Source of the DNA: Candidatus Bathyarchaeota archaeon
Lineage (GTDB): Archaea; Thermoproteota; Bathyarchaeia; Bathyarchaeales; Bathycorpusculaceae
Direction of reading: 5' to 3'
NCBI GenBank assembly: GCA_003141855.1
Contig: PLNS01000012.1
Location: 117,057 to 181,056 of the forward strand
DNA: 64,000 nt
Part shown: one piece after another, positions 57,598 to 64,000 of the stretch
Layout: each line of letters begins with the position of its first letter
Position numbering within the stretch: the stretch's first letter is position 1
Position numbers and translations under genes: made by a program
Notes under the pieces: generated by a model
Seen by the model: only the letters and a program-made list of their open reading frames with translations
Database searches by the model: none
What the model was told of the DNA's origin: nothing

Positions 57598-57676
57598 GGG
57601 CTCGTCGTCTAGTACGGATTAGGGCACCGGCCTGCGGAGCCGGACGTCATGGGTTCAAATCCCATCGGGCCCGCCA
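57598..57676 (+). tRNA. tRNA-Arg(GCG), encoded CCA
   Basis: GGGCTCG...CCGGC CTGCGGA GCCGG...ATGGG TTCAAAT CCCAT CGGGCCC G CCA. Confidence 0.93.
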
Positions 57677-57691
57677 CCACTTCTAACTTTT

Positions 57692-60058
57692 TCAACCGCT
57701 TTTATGATACCGAGGATGTATTTTCTTTGATATTTGATACAAAAGACTGCTTATGGCTATGGCGAAAGGCGGCAGAGCTGGCAGGATATACCAGTAGAGT
57801 TTGGTTTGAGCAAAAGTGAACACCCCGAGCACTACTGCCATCCAGATAAGAATTAGAGTATCTGCTTTATGACGCTTAATCACCGAATTGAATGCACACA
57901 GCCCAACCGCAAACGGCAACAGTATTACCCAAAGCAGGTTTTCACTAGTTACTAAGTAGTTGAAATAGAAGAGGTAACCTCCAGCGTGCCCTTCAATAGG
58001 AGTGACTGTTCGCATAAAAGTGGAGTACACGAAATAGCAATCCCAGAAGTCCTTGAAGGTAAAATTCATGTATACCACGTAAGGCGCGAAGACCAACAGT
58101 GCGGTGCCCCAAAAAAGAGCAAACCGCTTTGTAAACAGAAATTTGATGCTTTTTTTTGTGAGGGCGAGATAAATGATGATTATTAACGGAATCAGCAAAG
58201 CCTCAATCTGCTTGGTCATTAACGCCAACCCAAAGAACAAACCGCTCAAAACCGCATACCAATTGGTATTTTTTGTTTCCTCGCTCTGAAGCGCAAAGTA
58301 TATGCTCGCCAGAATGAAGAAGACGAGTAGGCCATCAGTCATGGCGTGGGTTGCGAACGCATAGAAGGTTGTAAACGTGCCTAAAACTATCACTGACAAA
58401 AACCCTACCTGCGCATTATAGAGCTTCTTTCCCAAATGGAACACAGCAACCAACGACAAAGCGCCGAATATGGGGCTCCAAAACCTTGTGGCAAAGTTGT
58501 TAACGCCGAAGACTTGGTAGGCAAGAGACATCAGCCACATGAGCAGGGGAGGCTTGCCAGCCCATATCGCTGGTTCGCCAAAGGACCAAGGCAGTAGGTA
58601 ATTTCCACTTTTAACCATATGGAACGCCATTTGAGAGTACGTTTTCTCGTCAGCAGCCCAAAGCGGTCCACTTCCAAGACTGACAAAGAATACCCCCAAA
58701 AAAGCCACGATAACCAAAGTGCAGAGTGCATTGGTGTGCGCTGAAAACCATGACGGTTTTTTGTCAGAGATGTCTACGGCTTTTGGTTCTTTCTTGTTTC
58801 GCCTAGTCGAGTAAACGAAACGTACGATTGCAAAAATAACCACTACGCCTAAAGCGCCTGCGATGTCATCGAACAGAAACGTACCCCATGCCGTGGGACT
58901 GGTAGGTATCGAAGCTAAGGGTTCAGCGGTCGAATTGTATAAGGAAAAAGCGTACACGTGGTAGTCGCTGGAACCAACGTATAGGGTGCCGTTCACGATA
59001 GCTGGAGAAGAATCCACATTACTCCGAGTTGCATAAACCCACTTAATTTCTCCAGTAAAAGCATTAAGACAATAGAGATTGTAGTCTTCAGAACCAACAT
59101 ATACGTTGCCGTCCGAGACTGCAGGCGAAGACCAAACCCAATACCCCGTCGCGGTTTGCCATATCTTCTCTCCGGTTGAAGCGTTTAGGCAGTAGACGCT
59201 GTTGTCTTGGGAGCCTATGTAAATACACCCATAAGCGGCAGCTGCAGAAGAGGACAATGTGTCTTGCGTTTGGTATCTCCAAATTTCGGCGCCCGTGGAA
59301 GCGTTCAAACCAACGACATAACCGTCGTATGAGCCAATGTAGAGGCAACCATCATATAAGCAAGGAGAGTTGATGTTGCTTCCCGTGTGGTGATGCCATA
59401 TTTCTTCGCCTGTAGACGCATTAACGGCGTACACAAAAAAGTCATCACAAGCAAAATACACCACGCCATCTAAGACAGCGGGCGACGAATCCACAGGCTG
59501 CACGGTTGGAAAAGTCCATATTGTATTCCCATCTGAAGCATTCAAACAAAAAAGATCATGAACTCCTGAACCTATATAGACGCATCCATTCACGACTGCA
59601 GGGCACGACCGGACATAACCTCCCACTTTAATTATCCAAGCAGGTATGCCTGTGGCAATGTCTATACAGTAAACCCACCCATCATCTGAACCAACGTAGA
59701 CACGTCCATTGTAGACGGCAGGTGACGAGTTAACTTCATGTCCAGCTGTAAAATTCCATAGTAGTTCCCCGTTGGAGGAGTTGAGACAATAGAGATTGCA
59801 ATCCTTGCAGCCTACCAAAATGCGACCGTTAGCTACCGCAGGGGAAGACCATACGGATGCATGCGTACTGTAATTCCACAACTGCTTTACCGAATTCGCT
59901 GGACCACCGCCTGTTGTGCCGCCGCTGCGGCTTAGGTCATGGCGGAATGTCGTCCACTCGTCGCTGGCACCTGAGGCTGCCGAAAAAGTGCCTGATTGAA
60001 TTAGAATAAGGGAAATGAGGATGATTAGCAGCAACCACTTGTGTTTTCTCATTGCCAT
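57692..60058 (-). CDS. Secreted PQQ-type beta-propeller fused to GT39/ArnT-like membrane glycosyltransferase
   Basis: Signal peptide, at least seven propeller repeats (VYCLNASTGEKIWQTATGYWVWSSPAVSDGNVYVGSEDYNLY), then ADEKTYSQMAFHMVKSGNYLLPWSFGEPAIWAGKPPLLMWL and many TM helices. Confidence 0.92.
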   Translation of the reverse strand: MAMRKHKWLLLIILISLILIQSGTFSAASGASDEWTTFRHDLSRSGGTTGGGPANSVKQLWNYSTHASVWSSPAVANGRILVGCKDCNLYCLNSSNGELLWNFTAGHEVNSSPAVYNGRVYVGSDDGWVYCIDIATGIPAWIIKVGGYVRSCPAVVNGCVYIGSGVHDLFCLNASDGNTIWTFPTVQPVDSSPAVLDGVVYFACDDFFVYAVNASTGEEIWHHHTGSNINSPCLYDGCLYIGSYDGYVVGLNASTGAEIWRYQTQDTLSSSAAAAYGCIYIGSQDNSVYCLNASTGEKIWQTATGYWVWSSPAVSDGNVYVGSEDYNLYCLNAFTGEIKWVYATRSNVDSSPAIVNGTLYVGSSDYHVYAFSLYNSTAEPLASIPTSPTAWGTFLFDDIAGALGVVVIFAIVRFVYSTRRNKKEPKAVDISDKKPSWFSAHTNALCTLVIVAFLGVFFVSLGSGPLWAADEKTYSQMAFHMVKSGNYLLPWSFGEPAIWAGKPPLLMWLMSLAYQVFGVNNFATRFWSPIFGALSLVAVFHLGKKLYNAQVGFLSVIVLGTFTTFYAFATHAMTDGLLVFFILASIYFALQSEETKNTNWYAVLSGLFFGLALMTKQIEALLIPLIIIIYLALTKKSIKFLFTKRFALFWGTALLVFAPYVVYMNFTFKDFWDCYFVYSTFMRTVTPIEGHAGGYLFYFNYLVTSENLLWVILLPFAVGLCAFNSVIKRHKADTLILIWMAVVLGVFTFAQTKLYWYILPALPPFAIAISSLLYQISKKIHPRYHKSG

Positions 60059-60181
60059 CCTTACAAACGATTACATGCAAGAGCAGAATATATTAAACCT
60101 ATTGAACATCGCGTCCTGCCAAGAACCCTCTTAGAGTCAAAAAATTTTCATCGCTCAGAACCAATCGTGCCTACGGTGACT

Positions 60182-60212
60182 GCTTTAAATAAGGGGGCTA
60201 TAGTCACTTTTG
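60182..60212 (-). repeat. Degenerate copy of dispersed intergenic element
   Basis: RC CTCAAAAGTGACTATAGCCCCCTTATTTAAAGC compared with GTCAATAGTGACCTACCCCCTATAGGTTTCTGC. Confidence 0.45.
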
Positions 60213-60270
60213 AGCACTGTACTCTAAGACTGCAAAATACTTCTGTCACTAAAAATGAAGAAAGGGTGTT

Positions 60271-60954
60271 TTATTCTCTGCTTGAGAGCACTATGATGTA
60301 GTCTGCTGTGTCAGCGCACATGTCTGCTGCTTGCTCGATGAACTCGATTAGGTCGTCGAAGATTACCATGGCTCCACAGTTTATGTTTACACCGTACTTA
60401 ACGAATAGGCTTTTGGCTTTAAGGTATTCAATGTCGATTGCGTGTTCGATTTCGCCGACTGCTCTTGCTTCTTTTATGGCTTCGTTGGGGTTGGATGAGA
60501 TTTTCTCGATGCTGCCTCTTAGGGCTTGAGCTATCTCCACCAGCTTTCCAGTCATGTAAACAGTCTTTTGGGATAGTTCCTGTGGAATGTCAGCTTCGGC
60601 AAGCATTTCAAGGCATCTAGCTGCGTCTTTGGTGTGGTCTGCCAGAGTATCTAACCGTTTAACAAGATGCAACAGGTCTTCGCGGTAATCAGCAACCAAT
60701 GCTGCACCCTTCGATAACTCCATGAAAACGTCTGTTCGCAGAGCGTCAACTTCCTCTTCCGCCTTATACAAGTTTTCAATGTACTTTTGGGATTCCTTAA
60801 AGTTCTTCTCTGAAAAGCTCTTGGTTGCCTTATGCAGCCACGTTACGGTATCAAAAGCCTTCGTTATTTGCTCGTGAGCGAGTTCTAAGCCTCTGGTTTT
60901 GCGGCGTTGCTCAAACCAATCGTAACTTTTTTTCTCCACCAACACCATCTCCAA
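60271..60954 (-). CDS. DUF47/PhoU-like phosphate regulator
   Basis: RLDTLADHTKDAARCLEMLAEADIP; LIEFIEQAADMCADTADYI. Confidence 0.88.
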   Translation of the reverse strand: MEMVLVEKKSYDWFEQRRKTRGLELAHEQITKAFDTVTWLHKATKSFSEKNFKESQKYIENLYKAEEEVDALRTDVFMELSKGAALVADYREDLLHLVKRLDTLADHTKDAARCLEMLAEADIPQELSQKTVYMTGKLVEIAQALRGSIEKISSNPNEAIKEARAVGEIEHAIDIEYLKAKSLFVKYGVNINCGAMVIFDDLIEFIEQAADMCADTADYIIVLSSRE

Positions 60955-61009
60955 ACTTAATAAAGAATAATTCTTGCTTTCAGATATAACCCTTCTCTAA
61001 CTATAATAA

Positions 61010-61939
61010 TTACTTTCCTAAAACAACCCTTGCCAACTCAACTTTCCGCTCAAAACTATTCATTAAAGTGTTGGTAACTTTCACTTCAAGCCCCAACTTT
61101 TCAATGCGCTCCTTCTGTGAAACATCCTGGGCATCCAAAACAAACGTGTCAAGGAAATCAGAGTAAAGCTTCGCAACCCCAAAGGCAGAAACTTCAAAGC
61201 CTAAACCACGCAACATTTTATCCGCAGGACCCTTAATCGGCAAACCAGCAACAATAGGGCTAATCCCAACTACTCTTGCACTTGTCCGCCTCAACGCATC
61301 CCTCACGCCATCCACCGCCAAAATAGTGCCTATACTAACAATGGGATTGCTTGGACAAACAACAACCACTTCAGCATCCAAAATCGCATTCAAAACCCCG
61401 GGTGAAGGCTTCGCAGTGGCAGCCCCAACAAACTCGACGCCTAAAACCTCATCTTTCCCCTGCCTTCTGACAAAGTACTCTTCAAAATGCATTGAGCCGT
61501 CGCTTGTTGTTACTCTGGTTTCAAACTTGTCGTTGGACATCGGTAAAATCTTGACTTTAAGCCCTAAACTACGGCAAACTTCGTCGGTGATTTGTGAGAG
61601 CGTGAAGCCTTGTTTTAAGCGGTCGGTTCGGTAAATGTGGGTTGCTAAGTCTCTGTCGCCTAAGCCAAACCATGTGTCTAAGCCGTGCTTTTTGAGCATT
61701 TCAAGGCATTGGAAAGTGTCACCCCTGATGCCCCAACCCTTCTCTTCATCAACAATGCCCGCTAACGTGTATGAGACGATGTCTAAGTCGGGAGAAATGT
61801 GCAGTCCGAAAAGTTCGATGTCATCGCCAGTGTTCACGATAACCGACAGGTCTTCCTCTTTAACAAGTCTCGTTAAGCCTGTTAGGAATCTGGCTGCGCC
61901 GACTCCGCCTGCTAAAGCCGCAATCAAAACAGTTAACAC
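61010..61939 (-). CDS. cofD: 2-phospho-L-lactate transferase (F420 biosynthesis)
   Basis: ALAGGVGAARFLTGL; VNTGDDIELFGLHISPDLDIVSYTLAG; WFGLGDRDLATHIYRT; CPSNPIVSIGTIL; GTG start at 61939 avoids overlap with moaE. Confidence 0.94.
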   Translation of the reverse strand: MLTVLIAALAGGVGAARFLTGLTRLVKEEDLSVIVNTGDDIELFGLHISPDLDIVSYTLAGIVDEEKGWGIRGDTFQCLEMLKKHGLDTWFGLGDRDLATHIYRTDRLKQGFTLSQITDEVCRSLGLKVKILPMSNDKFETRVTTSDGSMHFEEYFVRRQGKDEVLGVEFVGAATAKPSPGVLNAILDAEVVVVCPSNPIVSIGTILAVDGVRDALRRTSARVVGISPIVAGLPIKGPADKMLRGLGFEVSAFGVAKLYSDFLDTFVLDAQDVSQKERIEKLGLEVKVTNTLMNSFERKVELARVVLGK

Positions 61940-61943
61940 CCAA

Positions 61944-62405
61944 TTAGTGGCTGTGTCCTTCTTTCTCGGAAACCCAATACTCCGACGGCGACCCTTTCTT
62001 GTCAATTATGCTTTCTTTTTTGAAAACAGGCGCTTCACTCTTGTACCTCTCAACAGCTTCCCGCAACACAGGAAAAACATCCGTCCGATGAGAACCAGCA
62101 ACCGCCACATAAACCAAGTCGTCACCAACATTGAATTCGCCCAGCAAATGGTGAATTTGAACATTAACTATTCCGGGCTTCTGAGACAAGTCGTCGCTTA
62201 TTTTTGTTAGAACCTGATTGGCTTTTTCTTCGTAAGCTTCTATCGTTAACTTTTCAACCTTTTCATTCTTGAAAGTTTCTCCTCGGACAACACCGATAAA
62301 GAGTGCTATAGCACCGGCTTTCGAGTAGTTAGGGTCTTTTTTGATGTTGTTTATGGCGTCTTGGGCGTTGAAGGTTCCTTTTTCATGCACACCGGCGTTA
62401 GTCAA
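61944..62405 (-). CDS. moaE: Molybdopterin synthase catalytic subunit
   Basis: GAIALFIGVVRGE; VYVAVAGSHRTDVFPVLREAVERYKSEAPVFKKESI. Confidence 0.92.
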   Translation of the reverse strand: MTNAGVHEKGTFNAQDAINNIKKDPNYSKAGAIALFIGVVRGETFKNEKVEKLTIEAYEEKANQVLTKISDDLSQKPGIVNVQIHHLLGEFNVGDDLVYVAVAGSHRTDVFPVLREAVERYKSEAPVFKKESIIDKKGSPSEYWVSEKEGHSH

Positions 62406-62495
62406 AACTTGCGCTCTCCGATTAGAAAATACTAAAGTGGCGTGTCTAAAACTGTTTACGGTTAAAGATAGGAATAAGAAATAAAGAAATTGTGT

Positions 62496-63128
62496 TTATG
62501 CTGTGGCTGCAACTGGCGCTGCTTCTACTGGTGCTTCCGGCAGTTTTACTGGTGCTGCTAAGAGTTTAGATTTTCTTATGCCAACATGTCTTAGTGGTGC
62601 AACGAGTTTGGCTTGGTTGTAGATGTCTGAAGCGATTTTTCCAAGGACCATTTCTTGAACGAATTGGTCGAGTGTTAATGCGGCGGCTTTTTCCTTGATT
62701 GTCTTTGCCATCATGGTGCGGATGATTTTTTCCTGTGAAGTCTTTATTCTTGAAAGTGTCAGGGCAGAAACTGCGATTCGAAGCTTGTAGCTGTCTTTTG
62801 TGGTTAAGTTGAATAATCCGTCAACTTTGGTGGTTCTTCTCCTAACCAAGCTGCGCAGGTAATCTCTTGAGTATTCATGACCTTTGAAGAGTGTTTTCGC
62901 GCTTTTTCCGTCAATCTCGTTTACTTGGAAGAACATTTTCAAGTAATGATGAGAAAAGTCACCTGTAATGTCATATAGGGTTGCTTCGACAACTCTGCCG
63001 ATCATTAATTTTTCGTCTTGTGCAGGTATCGAACCTAACTCTATGTTACCAAAGAACGATGGCGCAATTACCATGTACCAGGATTTGCCTCGCCACTTAT
63101 CGCGTACGTGTTTTGTTTTGGAAGACAA
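62496..63128 (-). CDS. rps3ae: 30S ribosomal protein S3Ae (eS1)
   Basis: DKWRGKSWYMVIAPSFFG; RRRTTKVDGLFNLTTKDSYKLRI. Confidence 0.95.
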   Translation of the reverse strand: MSSKTKHVRDKWRGKSWYMVIAPSFFGNIELGSIPAQDEKLMIGRVVEATLYDITGDFSHHYLKMFFQVNEIDGKSAKTLFKGHEYSRDYLRSLVRRRTTKVDGLFNLTTKDSYKLRIAVSALTLSRIKTSQEKIIRTMMAKTIKEKAAALTLDQFVQEMVLGKIASDIYNQAKLVAPLRHVGIRKSKLLAAPVKLPEAPVEAAPVAATA

Positions 63129-63178
63129 ATTTATTTCCCCGAACGTGCCACAACATTCTCAAGGAAATATTAAAAGGT

Positions 63179-64000
63179 TTAGCGTTTTCTGTCTATTTTT
63201 TCTCTGTTACCCATGTATTTTCTTAACGCTTCAGGTATATTTATCGTTCCATCCGATAGCTGATTGTTCTCTAGTATGGCTACGATGGTTCTGCCCGTAG
63301 CTATAGCTGTAGAGTTTAATGTGTGAACGAAACCTTTTGGCGGTGCACCCTCTTTTTCGCGGTAACGAACACCCAATCTTCTTCCCTGGTAATCGGTGCA
63401 GTTGCTGCATGAAACCACTTCTCGGTAGCCGTTCTGAGCGGGCATCCACGCTTCAATATCGTATTTTTTGGCTGCTACTGTGCCGATGTCGCCCGTGCAA
63501 ACGTTTACAACTCGGTATGCTAAACCGATTTTTTGCAAAAGGTCCTCAGCGTTCTGCAGGAGTTCTTCATGAAGTTTTGCTGAATCCTCAGGTTTGCAGA
63601 AAATAAATTGCTCTATCTTGTTGAATTGGTGGGTGCGGAAGATGCCGCGTGTGTCTTTTCCATGTGCTCCAGCTTCTTTACGGAAACAGGTGCTTATGCC
63701 TGCTAGTTTTATGGGCATATCTTGTTCTTTTAGGGTTTCGTTCATGAGCATTGCTGCCATGGGGTGCTCGGAAGTGGCGATTAAGTACAGGTCCTCGTTT
63801 TCGACCTTGTAGAGAACATCTTCGAAGTCGCCTAATGCGGTTACTCCTTCGTACGCTTCACGCTTCATCAACAACGGCGGAATAACAGCAGTGTAGCCTT
63901 TCTTTGAAAGCTCTTCGATTGCAAAGCTCATCAGCGCCATGTCTAACATTGCGACTTCATTTTTTAAGTAGAAGAACCTTGAGCCAGAGACCTTTCCAGC
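63179..64000 (-). CDS. serS: Seryl-tRNA synthetase, N-terminal part beyond window
   Basis: FRKEAGAHGKDTRGIFRTHQFNKIEQF; LNSTAIATGRTIVAILEN; frame open through the window edge. Confidence 0.95.
   Translation of the reverse strand, partial: AGKVSGSRFFYLKNEVAMLDMALMSFAIEELSKKGYTAVIPPLLMKREAYEGVTALGDFEDVLYKVENEDLYLIATSEHPMAAMLMNETLKEQDMPIKLAGISTCFRKEAGAHGKDTRGIFRTHQFNKIEQFIFCKPEDSAKLHEELLQNAEDLLQKIGLAYRVVNVCTGDIGTVAAKKYDIEAWMPAQNGYREVVSCSNCTDYQGRRLGVRYREKEGAPPKGFVHTLNSTAIATGRTIVAILENNQLSDGTINIPEALRKYMGNREKIDRKR

Noticed and set aside
58900-59900. DNA tandem repeat or satellite
   Set aside because: The periodicity reflects protein-level beta-propeller repeats; nucleotide copies are divergent.
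61940-62005. cofD/moaE overlap suggested by the ORF track
   Set aside because: A GTG at 61939 directly before LTVLIAALAGGVGAAR gives a normal cofD start without overlap.
61635-62210. 191-aa plus-strand ORF
   Set aside because: Antisense shadow of cofD/moaE, no recognisable motifs.
1-64000. CRISPR array, prophage or transposon
   Set aside because: No regularly spaced identical repeats, no Cas, integrase, transposase or capsid motifs in any ORF read; the SPFH 'virion core-like' gene is a cellular family.

Overview
This is a 64 kb archaeal chromosomal window. Gene content suggests a Bathyarchaeia/Thermoproteota-like lineage: eukaryote-like ribosomal proteins, Orc1/Cdc6, PolD small subunit, Spt4/RpoE1, class I LysRS, fused Fae-Hps and CofD. 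That taxonomic placement is inference. Most of the window is core housekeeping. It includes a likely replication origin (three ORB-like sites plus an AT-rich stretch next to orc1/cdc6 and polD DP1), a truncated S10-type ribosomal cluster (L3-L4-L23-L2-S19), and an S6e/eIF2-gamma/PIN/rpoE1/spt4/DUF359/S24e/S27ae cluster. Three tRNAs are present: intron-containing Ser-CGA, Glu-UUC and Arg-GCG. I found no CRISPR array, transposase, integrase or rRNA. The least ordinary items are: (1) a dispersed intergenic repeat family with core GACCTACCCCCTATAGGTTT.TGCA, having three ungapped 52-bp copies plus degenerate ones; (2) a GTGAT/TGACGTCA operator-like field around an uncharacterised 165-aa ORF and a membrane-anchored winged-HTH protein; (3) an HTH domain fused in frame to Fae-Hps; (4) a PadR regulator with a TRASH-like metal-binding tail facing a cupin gene across a perfect palindrome; (5) a secreted beta-propeller fused to a GT39-like membrane glycosyltransferase; (6) a zinc-ribbon/coiled-coil/SPFH/membrane-protein module; (7) a split COG2187/COG0645 pair; (8) several small ORFs and gene remnants missing from the ORF track. 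All family assignments come from reading the translations; no database search was run.
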